This document shows, piece by piece, positions 1 to 8,808 of a stretch of DNA of 64,000 nt. Every line of letters starts with the position of its first letter. Within the stretch, counting starts at the first letter, position 1. The stretch lies in the NCBI GenBank assembly GCA_964574635.1, contig CAZNOG010000015.1, positions 1-64,000 on the forward strand, read 5' to 3'. The notes beneath the pieces are model-generated. The model was given only the letters and a program-made list of their open reading frames with translations. It had not been told where the DNA came from and did not search any database. The DNA is from CAZNOG01 sp964574635 (GTDB lineage: Bacteria; Bacteroidota; Bacteroidia; Flavobacteriales_D; Cryomorphaceae). The translations under genes and the position numbers were made by a program.

Positions 1-354
1 CAGCCGCACTTCTTTATCCTGAATAAAGGATTGAACAGCGGGAAACCGCTCAACAACGCTAGCCCAAATTGCTTTGTTTGCCTCACAGAATGTGACGAGC
101 ACAGGGAATTTCTCTACTGGCTTTGCTTCGGATTATGGAAATCAAAATCCTTCCACTATTTCCCGAAAGGCTCCGTAATTCCTTTCGTCACCATTGGCGA
201 AACTCGAAAACTAATCCGAGAAAGCTCAAACAATGCAAGCAGCAAATCCCAGGCATTTGAAAAGGCAACCAAAATTCCCGCTCACTTTTGGATGGATCAT
301 CAAAAAAGCCATGACGAGTATAAAGCGCGGCTAAAGTACCAAGAAGACCTTTAA
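1..354 (+). CDS. DUF6943-like protein, 3' part (5' end outside window)
   Basis: The reading frame is open from base 1, so the gene starts to the left of the window; the visible part is 117 residues ending in TAA. The text PNCFVCLTECDEHREFLYWLCFGLW followed by a GSVIPFVTIGE block (split here only for description) resembles, from memory, small Bacteroidota proteins grouped as DUF6943, which often lie in conjugative or integrated elements. No function is known. Base composition is visibly more AT-rich than the genes that follow, which fits transferred DNA, but only 350 bases can be seen. Family assignment is from recall of the pattern, not from a search. Confidence 0.6.
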   Translation, partial: QPHFFILNKGLNSGKPLNNASPNCFVCLTECDEHREFLYWLCFGLWKSKSFHYFPKGSVIPFVTIGETRKLIRESSNNASSKSQAFEKATKIPAHFWMDHQKSHDEYKARLKYQEDL

Positions 355-502
355 AGAGGCGGTGGGTTCGGCCAAAATTTTTCCCGTGGCTGCAAAAGTA
401 CATTTCAGAAGACCCACTAGCCTCGACAATGCTCGCGTACCGGAATTCCTCCCACCGAAAAAACCCAAATTTCCCGTACCTTCGGGGTTCATACCTCACA
501 GG

Positions 503-1051
503 ATGATGAAACCCATTTATTTGTTCCTCGCTTTATTTTCAATCACGAGTTGCATGAAAGCACAAAAAGACCTTGAACCCCGCACCTTTTACGAGCACAC
601 CGTCACCGACATCGAAGGAAACCAACTCTCGATGGAAGAATTCAAAGGCAAATACGTCCTGGTCGTCAACGTGGCATCCAAATGCGGATACACGAGGCAG
701 TACGAACCTTTGCAGGAATTGTACGAAGAGTACGGTGATAAACTCGTGATCATCGGTTTTCCGAGCAACCAGTTCATGGGACAAGAACCGGGAACCGAAG
801 AGGAAATCGCCGCCTTTTGCGAAAAAAACTACGGCGTGACTTTTCCCCTTACCTCGAAAATCGATGTGAAAGGACGCGACCAACACCCGATTTACCAATG
901 GCTTACCACCAAAGAACTCAACGGTGTGGACGACGCCAAAGTGAGCTGGAATTTCAACAAGTTCCTCATATCACCTGAGGGCGAGTGGCTGGCGCATTTC
1001 GACTCCAAAGTGGAGCCGCTCGACGAGCAGATCCTCTCCAAAATCAAGTAA
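503..1051 (+). CDS. Glutathione peroxidase family protein, probable lipoprotein
   Basis: Thiol peroxidase that reduces hydroperoxides; in bacteria usually fed by thioredoxin. The 182-residue product starts with a lipoprotein-type signal (FLALFSITSC), so it is probably exported and lipid-anchored. The peroxidase tetrad is visible: Cys in VASKCGYT (Cys, not selenocysteine), Gln in FPSNQF, and Trp-Asn in WNFNKF. The start at the ATGATG at 503 was chosen because it begins the signal peptide; the frame is open further upstream but codes nothing recognisable there. A TACCTTCG box about 20 bases upstream could be the promoter -7 element. Confidence 0.9.
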   Translation: MMKPIYLFLALFSITSCMKAQKDLEPRTFYEHTVTDIEGNQLSMEEFKGKYVLVVNVASKCGYTRQYEPLQELYEEYGDKLVIIGFPSNQFMGQEPGTEEEIAAFCEKNYGVTFPLTSKIDVKGRDQHPIYQWLTTKELNGVDDAKVSWNFNKFLISPEGEWLAHFDSKVEPLDEQILSKIK

Positions 1052-1294
1052 GCGATCCCCGGAAGCTCGAGCGCCGCTCCATTCCCGACCGTCTCAACAC
1101 GGAGTTCTTCACCGGCTGCTATCCCACAACCTCCACCGAACCGTACGCCGGGCCCCGGAACGACGCTGCCGTTTTGCATTCCGGTTGCCGCCGAATCCAA
1201 GTGCCGGATCAACGGGCGACCCCTCCGCGGGAAGGCCCGAAATCGGCGCCAATCGCAGTGAATTCCTATCTTTACCGGCGACGAATTTTGAAGT

Positions 1295-3385
1295 ATGAAA
1301 ATGACGACTGCGGAGAAGAATAAGCCCGAAACATCTACGAGGAAAGGATACGAGGAAAAAGCCTGGGAGCTGATTTGCACAGCCAAGGCCATGACGGATT
1401 TGTACGAGGAAAACAGGGAGGTGACGTCGAAGTACGTGCACGCCACCAGTCGCGGACACGAAGTGATCCAACTCGCCTGCGCCATGCAATTGAAGCCCTG
1501 GGATTACGTATTTCCATACTACCGCGACGACAGTATCCTGCTGGGCATAGGCATGGAACCCTACGAATTGATGCTGCAATTGTTGGCCAAGCGCGACGAC
1601 CCCTTCTCGGGCGGACGCACCTATTACTCCCACCCGAGTTTGCGCCGGGAAGGAATGCCGAAAATCCCCCACAATTCCAGCGCCACCGGCATGCAGGCCA
1701 TCCCTTCCACGGGCGTGGCCATGGGCATCAAATACCTGGAAACCAAAAATCTACTCGACAAATCGGAAAGCCCGCCCCTGGTGGTTTGCTCCATCGGCGA
1801 TGCGGCCATGACGGAAGGCGAAGTGAGTGAGGCCCTGCAAATGGCCGCGCTGAAGCAACTCCCTATCGTGTTTCTGGTCCAAGACAACGGTTGGGATATC
1901 TCAGCCAGCGCCGACGAAATCAGGTCGGGCAGCGCCTACGACTACGCCAAGGGGTTCAAAGGCCTCGAAGCGCGCACCATCGACGGTACCGACTTGGAAG
2001 AATGTTACCGCACCCTGGAAGAAGTCTTCGACACCGTGCGCAAGGAGCGCCGCCCCTTTCTGGTGCACGCGGATGTTCCCCTCCTCAACCACCACACCTC
2101 GGGTGTGAGAAAGGAAACCTATCGCGACGACTGGGAGGACCACGTGAAGCGCGACCCCATCCCCAAAATGCGGCGGTACCTGCTCGACCTCGGTTTTGAA
2201 CCGGAGGAACTCGACGAGATCGAGGCGCGGGCCACTGCCAAGGTGAAAGCGGATTACGAAAAAGCCCTCGCCGCGGAGGACCCCCGACCGGAAGACTTGA
2301 CCACCCACGTATTCGCCCCCACACCGGTGACGGAAGAAAAGGGTGTACGCGAACCCGATAACGCCGAAACCACACTGATGGTCGACTGCGCGTTGTTCGC
2401 CGTCAGCGAAATTTTGGAAGACCATCCGGAATCCTTGCTCTACGGGCAAGACGTCGGTCATCGCTTGGGAGGCGTGTTCCGCGAAGCGGCCACCCTGGCC
2501 CAAAAATTCGGTCGCGACCGGGTGTTCAACACCCCCATCATGGAGGCCTTCATCATCGGCAGCACCGTGGGCATGGCCGCCGCCGGCGCCCGACCCATCG
2601 TCGAGGTGCAGTTCGCCGACTACATCTGGCCCGGACTGAACCAATTGTTTACCGAATTGAGCCGCAGCTACTACCTCTCCAACGGCAAGTGGCCGGCCAC
2701 CTCCGTGATCCGCGTGCCCATCGGAGCCTACGGTGCCGGAGGCCCCTACCACTCTTCCAGCGTGGAGTCGGTGCTCGTGAATATCCGCGGCATCAAAGTG
2801 GTTTATCCCGCCACCGGCGCCGACATCAAAGGGTTGATGAAGGCCGCCTTCCTCGACCCCAACCCGGTGGTGATCCTGGAACACAAAGGATTGTACTGGA
2901 GCAAATTGCCCGGCACCGATGGCGCCAAATCGAAATTGCCCGACCGCGAGTACGTGGTTCCCATCGGAAAAGCCAGAACGGCCCTGACCGTCGACGAAGA
3001 CAAAATCTCCGCCGGAGAATCCCTCTGCGTCGTCACCTACGGCATGGGAGTGTACTGGGCCGATATGGCCGCGAAACAATTCCCCGGCCAAGTCGAAATC
3101 GTCGATCTCCGATCGCTCTCCCCATGGGACGAAGAGCACGTGTACGACGCCGTAAAACGACACGGCCGCTGCCTGGTGGTCACCGAAGAAACCGAAGGAG
3201 CGACCTTCGCCAAGAGCGTCGCGGGCTCCATCCAAGACCACTGCTTCCAATGGCTCGACGCACCGGTACGCATCGTGGCCTCGGTGGATACGCCGGCCAT
3301 TCCGCTGAATTCCACCTTGGAAAAAACCATGATCCCCAACGCCGAAAAGGTGGAAGCAGCCATCCGGGGCGTCTTGGATTTTTGA
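1295..3385 (+). CDS. 2-oxoacid dehydrogenase E1, fused alpha and beta subunits
   Basis: Thiamine-diphosphate-dependent E1 component that decarboxylates a 2-oxoacid (pyruvate- or branched-chain-type) and passes the acyl group to an E2 lipoyl domain. It is a single 696-residue chain: residues about 20-340 form the alpha part with the ThDP motif GDAAMTEGE...N, and residues about 355-696 form the beta part (GQDVGHRLGGVFR, FNTPIMEAFIIG). Such fused E1 proteins are known in Bacteroidota, where the gene often stands away from E2/E3, as here. A TATCTTTA box lies about 20 bases upstream of the ATG. Substrate cannot be told from sequence alone. Confidence 0.9.
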   Translation: MKMTTAEKNKPETSTRKGYEEKAWELICTAKAMTDLYEENREVTSKYVHATSRGHEVIQLACAMQLKPWDYVFPYYRDDSILLGIGMEPYELMLQLLAKRDDPFSGGRTYYSHPSLRREGMPKIPHNSSATGMQAIPSTGVAMGIKYLETKNLLDKSESPPLVVCSIGDAAMTEGEVSEALQMAALKQLPIVFLVQDNGWDISASADEIRSGSAYDYAKGFKGLEARTIDGTDLEECYRTLEEVFDTVRKERRPFLVHADVPLLNHHTSGVRKETYRDDWEDHVKRDPIPKMRRYLLDLGFEPEELDEIEARATAKVKADYEKALAAEDPRPEDLTTHVFAPTPVTEEKGVREPDNAETTLMVDCALFAVSEILEDHPESLLYGQDVGHRLGGVFREAATLAQKFGRDRVFNTPIMEAFIIGSTVGMAAAGARPIVEVQFADYIWPGLNQLFTELSRSYYLSNGKWPATSVIRVPIGAYGAGGPYHSSSVESVLVNIRGIKVVYPATGADIKGLMKAAFLDPNPVVILEHKGLYWSKLPGTDGAKSKLPDREYVVPIGKARTALTVDEDKISAGESLCVVTYGMGVYWADMAAKQFPGQVEIVDLRSLSPWDEEHVYDAVKRHGRCLVVTEETEGATFAKSVAGSIQDHCFQWLDAPVRIVASVDTPAIPLNSTLEKTMIPNAEKVEAAIRGVLDF

Positions 3386-3440
3386 GGATTTTCCTCACGC
3401 CGTCCACGGAAAAACGCCGTGCGCCGAAAAGTGAAAAAAC

Positions 3441-3463
3441 CCGTGGAGTACCCCACTCCACGG
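3441..3463. terminator. Hairpin downstream of the E1 gene
   Basis: Perfect 9-bp inverted repeat CCGTGGAGT / ACTCCACGG with a 5-base loop, 55 bases after the E1 stop. The plus-strand side lacks a direct U-run (the nearest is at 3484); the minus-strand side is followed by GTTTTTTC. It may act as a weak terminator. Confidence 0.45.
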
Positions 3464-3510
3464 CTTCTTCGGCTCGTATCGGGTTTTTTGCCCACCGGCC
3501 AATAAAAGCG

Positions 3511-3518
3511 TATTTTTG
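3511..3518 (+). promoter_or_regulatory. Bacteroidota -7 box (TATTTTTG) for the ferredoxin reductase gene
   Basis: TATTTTTG matches the TAnnTTTG consensus, with a TTTG at 3486-3490 about 20 bases upstream as the -33 element. It lies 32 bases before the ATG at 3551. Confidence 0.6.
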
Positions 3519-3550
3519 CACCGATTTTCAACATCCCCTCTTAGAAGTTC

Positions 3551-4648
3551 ATGGCTAGATTTCATAAATTAAAAATCAAGGACATTCGTCGGGAGACCGA
3601 CTCCTGCGTCTCCATCGCATTCGATATCCCCGGCGAGTTGCGCGAGGAATTCGCCTACAAACAAGGTCAATACGTCACCCTCAAAGTCGTTCGCGACGGA
3701 CAAGAGTACCGCCGTTCCTACTCGGCCTGCTCGAGTCCCGTGGTCGACGAAGACCTCCGCATCGCCGTCAAGCGCGTGGAAGGCGGCAAAGTGAGCACCT
3801 ATCTCAACAACGGACTTCAACCCGGCATGGAGCTGGAAGTGATGAAGCCCATGGGAAATTTCCACACGGAAATGCCCGCGCCCACCCCTAAACACTATGT
3901 GGCTTTCGTGGCCGGAAGCGGCATTACGCCCGTCATGTCCCTGCTGAAAACGGCCTTGGCCACCCACCCGGAAAACAAATTCACCCTGTTCTACGGAAAC
4001 CGCAGTTACCGCGACGTGATTTTCAAAGCGGAACTCGACGACCTCTCAAACGCGCATTCCGACCGCTTCCAGGTGCACTACATCCTGAGCCGCGAGTCCA
4101 CCGACGATCCACTCTTCACCGGAAGGATGGACAGCGACAAATGCGACGCGCTCATGAGCCGATTCATCCGCACCCACGAAGTGGACGAGTTTTTCATCTG
4201 CGGCCCCTTCGAAATGATCAACACCCTCCGCGGGCACCTGATCAGCAAGGGAGTGTCCATCGACCACATCCACTTTGAACTCTTCACCACCGAATTGGCC
4301 GGAGCAGAAGCCGCAACCGCAGAAACCGAGGCCGGCGACGGCGAAGGAGGAGGAAACGAACCGGTCGACGAGGCGCGCGTGGTCATCGTCCTCGACGGGG
4401 AAGAAACGGAAATCACCGTGCACAAGGGCGAGAGCATCCTCGATGCCGCTTTGGACGCTGGACTCGACGCACCCTACGCGTGCACCGGCGGTTCCTGTTG
4501 CACCTGCCGAGCCAAAAAAATGGAGGGCGACGCCATCATGGACGTGAATTACGCCCTCACCGACAAGGAGGTGGAAGAAGGATACATCCTCACCTGCCAA
4601 TCCCACCCCACCACCAAAACCATGCGCGTCGACTACGACGAGCCGTAA
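3551..4648 (+). CDS. PaaE-like ferredoxin-NAD(P)H reductase with C-terminal 2Fe-2S domain
   Basis: A 365-residue electron-transfer flavoprotein: FAD domain (about 1-105, YRRSYSACS flavin motif), NAD(P)H domain (about 110-240, AGSGITPVMSLL and FFICGPFEMI), then a plant-type 2Fe-2S domain (about 275-365) with ligands in CTGGSCCTC and a fourth Cys in LTCQSHP. Order and length match PaaE, the reductase of phenylacetyl-CoA epoxidase, and similar monooxygenase reductases. The acidic linker between the domains (about 250-275, rich in E, A and G) is low-complexity. No oxygenase subunits are nearby, so the partner is unknown. Confidence 0.88.
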   Translation: MARFHKLKIKDIRRETDSCVSIAFDIPGELREEFAYKQGQYVTLKVVRDGQEYRRSYSACSSPVVDEDLRIAVKRVEGGKVSTYLNNGLQPGMELEVMKPMGNFHTEMPAPTPKHYVAFVAGSGITPVMSLLKTALATHPENKFTLFYGNRSYRDVIFKAELDDLSNAHSDRFQVHYILSRESTDDPLFTGRMDSDKCDALMSRFIRTHEVDEFFICGPFEMINTLRGHLISKGVSIDHIHFELFTTELAGAEAATAETEAGDGEGGGNEPVDEARVVIVLDGEETEITVHKGESILDAALDAGLDAPYACTGGSCCTCRAKKMEGDAIMDVNYALTDKEVEEGYILTCQSHPTTKTMRVDYDEP

Positions 4649-4666
4649 GGATTCGTAGGGTTTTTA

Positions 4667-4685
4667 GGGTTTTTGTGGGCGTGGC
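4667..4685 (-). repeat. Copy of dispersed motif ACACCCACAAAAACCC (minus orientation)
   Basis: GGGTTTTTGTGGGCGTGGC on the plus strand, in the 37-base gap between two convergent genes. One of about ten copies in the window; see the dispersed-motif finding. Confidence 0.5.
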
Positions 4686-5087
4686 TCAGGCCTTTTCATC
4701 CCCGACCAAAGTCACCTTCGCCTCGTCCCCGTGATCGGGCACGATGTCTATGAAGAAGTAGATGACCTGCGGAATGGCACCGCACGTCAAAAAGAATATC
4801 ACCCACAGCACTTTGATGATGGCGGTGTACCGTTTGTTCAGCGCTGCGTGGAAGATGTAATAGATCATCAATCCCGTACCGAGTATGGTGACCAGAATCG
4901 CGCCTGTGATCAATCCCGAGAGCAGGGAAAGGACCTCCACCCAGTTGACGTCGTCGGTCTCGGCCAATACGATGAATTCGGGCAAATGACGGAAAACGAA
5001 CAAGAGGATGAGCAACAATCCACCCAACAAGTGGGCGAAGGTCAGGATGCCCAAAATCCATTTTCCCGTTTCGGATAAATTTTTCAT
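4686..5087 (-). CDS. Small integral membrane protein, unknown function
   Basis: A 133-residue hydrophobic protein beginning MKNLSETGKW. Four hydrophobic stretches (about residues 9-30, 45-75, 85-105 and 100-120) suggest three or four membrane helices; the C-terminal tail is acidic and charged. The start at 5087 was chosen because the upstream extension of this frame (to 5690) runs antisense to nothing useful and overlaps the DinB gene. I do not recognise a family with confidence. Confidence 0.7.
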   Translation of the reverse strand: MKNLSETGKWILGILTFAHLLGGLLLILLFVFRHLPEFIVLAETDDVNWVEVLSLLSGLITGAILVTILGTGLMIYYIFHAALNKRYTAIIKVLWVIFFLTCGAIPQVIYFFIDIVPDHGDEAKVTLVGDEKA

Positions 5088-5212
5088 GATGTTCCGTTTG
5101 TGATTTCGGTTTGAAATTAACCATTCAATCGGTTGAGACCAACGGAATATGTGCAGCGGCCCATGGCATCCATGACCGGTTATGGAAACCCTTCCTGCGG
5201 TTCCCCCTTTCC

Positions 5213-5656
5213 CTACCTCTTGTAAAAGATGTAGTCGGTTACGCGGGGATTCAACCCGTTCATCCTGAATTCCGTCGCGATTTGCCCCCGGTGATACGTG
5301 GCGTGGTTGACAATGTGGAACAACGTATCGCGAACGGTATTCCCAAACTCTTGCCCCCTGGAATTTTGATAGCGGAAAGTTCGGTCCAGCGGAAACTTGT
5401 TCAGGATTTCCAACGAATGCAGGTAATTCAACCGGTCGAAATCCACCAACTCGCAAGTCTCCCGAACCTCCCACACGCCCACCAATTCGCCCCTCGGGTC
5501 GATGCGGTTGTTCCAAATCTGCTGTGCGTTCAGCAGGTGGTTGAACAGCGACACCGCCCTTTCCGACGTTTTCTCGGGAAAATCGGAGAAGTCGCCGGCC
5601 AACTGACGATTGAAGTGGTGGTTGTACTCGAACAGCTCTTTCAGAAAGTTTTTCAT
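5213..5656 (-). CDS. DinB-like family protein
   Basis: A 147-residue four-helix-bundle protein of the DinB/YfiT type, thought to bind a divalent metal and often to act in thiol-dependent transfer or detoxification. The typical histidines are visible: one in FNHLLNAQQIW near residue 40 and two in the C-terminal HIVNHATYHRGQI block. The start at MKNFLKELFEYN (5656) gives the usual length; an earlier in-frame start would add residues before the first helix. Substrate unknown. Confidence 0.85.
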   Translation of the reverse strand: MKNFLKELFEYNHHFNRQLAGDFSDFPEKTSERAVSLFNHLLNAQQIWNNRIDPRGELVGVWEVRETCELVDFDRLNYLHSLEILNKFPLDRTFRYQNSRGQEFGNTVRDTLFHIVNHATYHRGQIATEFRMNGLNPRVTDYIFYKR

Positions 5657-5827
5657 GGCGTCGAATTTTAGAGGCAAAGCGACCTGACACCCCGATAGCA
5701 ACCGGATGCCCACCTAGCGCCCCGTCTCAAAAATAAAAAACAGCCCCCGGAATCTCCCGATTTTTTTCGCCCGACTTATCCCTTCCCAACACCGGCCACG
5801 CACAGCCCCTCGAACCGCTCAATCGGC

Positions 5828-7096
5828 TCAAAGAGAGAACCTGCCGGGATAGACGATGACTTGGATGAAGTTGAACTCCACATTCCCGAAGTCGATGGAA
5901 CCGCCCTCCAATCCGTCGAGACTCAGTTTGGGAAACCACCGGAGGTTCGTCCTCAAAACCCAAGTCTGCACACGATTGGGCCGGATATCCCAACCGAAGG
6001 TGAGACCAGCGGCGAATTTCGTATCCTCGTGCTTCTCGGAAGAACCGCCTTCCACGGACTCTTCGAAAGCCAGCCATTCGAATGAGACCACCGGCCCGAC
6101 GAACGGGGCGAATCCGTGGTAATCGGCGAAAATTTTGGTGGCTTCCACGCCGAGTGACTTGCGACTCACCTCTTGGGTGGTGCCGTAAACGTTTACTTTC
6201 TCGCCGTAGCCACGGTAAGCCAAATTCAAGTTCAGGTCCAACCCGTGAAAGTAATACCCCAAGCCTACGTCGGGCATGAGTGAAATACCGTAATCGGAAA
6301 TGTACGGATGCCGCCTTCGGTTGTACTCGCTTTGCTCAAGCCAAAAAGCCGAGGAAAACCCCACACCGACAAACCACCCGTCGAGGTCGCCTCTCGAGGC
6401 CAGAACTTCCGTCACTTCCGCGGTTCTCCCCGATTCCCAATCCCTCTCGGCGCTCAGTGTGGTTTCCAGCATGTACCGATAAGAAATGACGGCGTAAAAA
6501 GGCGGCGTGGATATCGATTCCCGACGTTGGGGCGATACGTGGTAATCCACCCTATTGAGGTAATTCCAAGCAAATCCCAATTCGAAAAGATGGCTTTTGG
6601 AATTAAAAGTAACGCCCCCATGGAGAGGCACACCCACAAAAACCTCCCTCGGCCCCTCCCCGTACCTCCGCGCGTCCGTATTCTGCCGGTAAACTATGGG
6701 TGCCAGTGAAACGCCCAGGAATGGCCGCACCTTGCCGTGTTGGATTTTGAAGGGATAGTACTTGAATGCGGTTTCGACGCCGCGCAGGAAATCGAGTTCC
6801 ACGCCCTCCGTTTCCACCGGTCGGGAAATCAAGGGAATGGCGATGTAGAAATCCGCGTGCCCCCAAAAGTGGGTGCCGCCGATCAACAATCGTGGCGACG
6901 GGCGCGGCGGTAAATCCACCCCGACCAACCTGCCCGACGGGTCCGGATACACGGTGTGCCCGCCCATGCTCGTCTGCACGTCCAACCCCAAGGTCAGTTG
7001 CGCAAAGCGGTGCCGCGATTGCTTCTCCATGTACACTTGGGCGGAGGCGCTGAGGGCGGCGCCCAAGAACAACCAAAAGAAGGCGAACTTTTTCAT
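5828..7096 (-). CDS. Outer-membrane beta-barrel protein, unknown function
   Basis: A 422-residue protein with a signal peptide (MKKFAFFWLFLGAALSASAQ) and alternating amphipathic strands ending in aromatic/leucine residues (...VYPGRFSL), typical of an outer-membrane barrel. The start codon overlaps the stop of the upstream membrane-protein gene (ATGA at 7096-7093), indicating translational coupling. The family is unrecognised. A chance or real copy of the dispersed CACACCCACAAAAACC motif lies inside the coding region at 6629-6645. Confidence 0.75.
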   Translation of the reverse strand: MKKFAFFWLFLGAALSASAQVYMEKQSRHRFAQLTLGLDVQTSMGGHTVYPDPSGRLVGVDLPPRPSPRLLIGGTHFWGHADFYIAIPLISRPVETEGVELDFLRGVETAFKYYPFKIQHGKVRPFLGVSLAPIVYRQNTDARRYGEGPREVFVGVPLHGGVTFNSKSHLFELGFAWNYLNRVDYHVSPQRRESISTPPFYAVISYRYMLETTLSAERDWESGRTAEVTEVLASRGDLDGWFVGVGFSSAFWLEQSEYNRRRHPYISDYGISLMPDVGLGYYFHGLDLNLNLAYRGYGEKVNVYGTTQEVSRKSLGVEATKIFADYHGFAPFVGPVVSFEWLAFEESVEGGSSEKHEDTKFAAGLTFGWDIRPNRVQTWVLRTNLRWFPKLSLDGLEGGSIDFGNVEFNFIQVIVYPGRFSL

Positions 7097-7746
7097 TGTG
7101 CTTTGGCCGCTTTTCGACTCCAATGTACGATCAATGGGGTGATGACGACCGTGGGCAGAAGCCAGTACGCCGCCCCGGGAATTTCAGACGGCAGGTGCCG
7201 GGCGTTGACCACCAAAAACGCAGTGAGCGAGGCGATGAAGCCGCCGGTCATGCGCTGAATGTGCGCGAGCAAGGCGAAGTTGGCCCTCTTGGCTCTTCCG
7301 CCGTGGTACCGCAGATCTTGCACCACGTACATGCCTCCCAGAAGTCCGAACACCAAAAACACGGTGCCGAAAGCGTTGGCCCGCGACAAGGCCAGGCCGC
7401 CCAGCCACAGGAAGTACAAACCCGCCAAAACCATGGCCGCGGTCAGCGCCCGGTCGAACCAACCGAAATGCCGACCCTCGGCGGGGTTCCACCGGATGTA
7501 CCGATACCCCGATACCACCATGTACACCGAGAAAACCCCAACGGCGAATAAAAATTGGTTGGGACGGATGACGGCCAGCACGAAGGCGGAAATTCCCGTT
7601 GCGACCATGCCGATTAAAAAGGCCCTGCCGATTTTCTTGTGCAGGCGGTCGCCCTTCTTTCGGATGATGTTGACGCAGCCCGCCACCAAACTTACGGTGC
7701 CGCCGATGATGTGAATGGCCAGAAAAATTCCGGATAAGATGTGCAT
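7093..7746 (-). CDS. DUF2306-like multi-pass membrane protein
   Basis: A 217-residue protein with about six or seven membrane segments. The N-terminal pattern (MHILSGIFLAIHIIGGTVSL, then NIIRKKGDRLHKKIGRAFL) resembles Bacteroidota DUF2306-type proteins of unknown role. The start at 7746 was chosen because the preceding in-frame codons do not look like a membrane protein. It is coupled to the downstream barrel gene by a 4-base overlap and lies 117 bases after a LytTR regulator on the same strand, so the three may be co-transcribed. Confidence 0.7.
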   Translation of the reverse strand: MHILSGIFLAIHIIGGTVSLVAGCVNIIRKKGDRLHKKIGRAFLIGMVATGISAFVLAVIRPNQFLFAVGVFSVYMVVSGYRYIRWNPAEGRHFGWFDRALTAAMVLAGLYFLWLGGLALSRANAFGTVFLVFGLLGGMYVVQDLRYHGGRAKRANFALLAHIQRMTGGFIASLTAFLVVNARHLPSEIPGAAYWLLPTVVITPLIVHWSRKAAKAQ

Positions 7747-7863
7747 GATTCCTCGTTTTTGTTCGAGGCAAATATGCGGTGGAAATGGCGGCGTGTGGGG
7801 CGAAATGTGGCGAACCGCAAGGAATGTGGCCAACGGGAAAGCCGCGTTGGCCATCGGCAACCC

Positions 7864-8727
7864 TCAGTGGTTATCGGCAAAGTACGCTTTGACGGTTTCG
7901 TTCAATGACCGCGATACCGGAATGGTTTCTTCGCTCCCCTTCAAGTGCAATTTGTACCCCTGGGCATTTCCCGAAATCAGGTGCACCTTGGTGAGATCGA
8001 CCACGTAGCTCTTGTGGCATTTCATGATGCCCTTGTGGTGGCCCAGCGCGTCGAAGACGTTTTTCAGCGTTTCCCGGATCACGCGTCTGTTTTCGCCACC
8101 GGCATCCAGGTAATGCACTTCCACGTAATTGTTGTCGGATTTCGCATAGAGAAAATCGGCCAGGGCCAAGTCGAACTTCTCCGAGCCCTTGCCCAATTCC
8201 AAGGTTTTCGGTTTGGCGCCCGGCGCATTCGGCACGTAGTTTCGAATCTTGGTCGTCAGCGACTCCGATTGGTGTTTGAATTTTCTTTCCAATCGCCTGC
8301 GGTTCAGCAACACGGAAATCGTCATCGGAAACACCCCGATGGCGACGGTATACGCCTGAAACAGGAAAAATCCCCGCAGGTCGGCCTCCACGATGCCGAG
8401 GGACATGGAATAAAAGCAATTGCCCACGCCGATCACGAACACGTTGAGGGCGATCCAACACACTTCCCTCCCGGTGGTCCATCGGGCGTCGGAGAAAAAA
8501 TTCGGCAGAAGCGAAAACACCCCCACGTTGAGCACCACCATGCACGCGGTGCACACCAATCCGTACCCCAACGCCACGGACCAAACGCCCGAATCGAGGT
8601 AGGCCAGTTCGAAGGGTTTGAAAATACCGAGAAAGACAAACACGAACAGACCGAAGAGGAGCGCCGTTCCGAAGCGGGAGAGCCTCGAATCGTTCAATGG
8701 ATACGGTTGGTTAAACAGTCCTCTCAT
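7864..8727 (-). CDS. Membrane-anchored LytTR-family transcriptional regulator
   Basis: A 287-residue protein with four membrane helices in the first 150 residues and a LytTR DNA-binding domain at about 195-285 (DFLYAKSDNNYVEVHY, IMKCHKSYVVDL, IPVSRS). It has no receiver domain, so the membrane part probably senses the signal directly. Such membrane-LytTR proteins are common one-component regulators in Bacteroidota. The start was placed at MRGLFNQPY (8727); a GTG ten codons earlier is possible. The two genes downstream are plausible targets or partners. Confidence 0.85.
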   Translation of the reverse strand: MRGLFNQPYPLNDSRLSRFGTALLFGLFVFVFLGIFKPFELAYLDSGVWSVALGYGLVCTACMVVLNVGVFSLLPNFFSDARWTTGREVCWIALNVFVIGVGNCFYSMSLGIVEADLRGFFLFQAYTVAIGVFPMTISVLLNRRRLERKFKHQSESLTTKIRNYVPNAPGAKPKTLELGKGSEKFDLALADFLYAKSDNNYVEVHYLDAGGENRRVIRETLKNVFDALGHHKGIMKCHKSYVVDLTKVHLISGNAQGYKLHLKGSEETIPVSRSLNETVKAYFADNH

Positions 8728-8808
8728 GGGCGCGCGCAATGATTTCCCGAAATCCACTTCGGGGCCGAGAGAGATTCGATATGTTCAGCCGGCGCGGTAA
8801 CCTTCATC

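Noticed and set aside
1901..3250. Long minus-strand open frame (449 codons) opposite the E1 gene
   Set aside because: A shadow of the GC-rich E1 coding frame: no start context, low-complexity G/H/V-rich text and no family similarity.
4686..5690. 334-codon membrane-protein frame including the DinB region
   Set aside because: The first 200 codons lie over the DinB gene in another frame; only the part from 5087 looks like a membrane protein.
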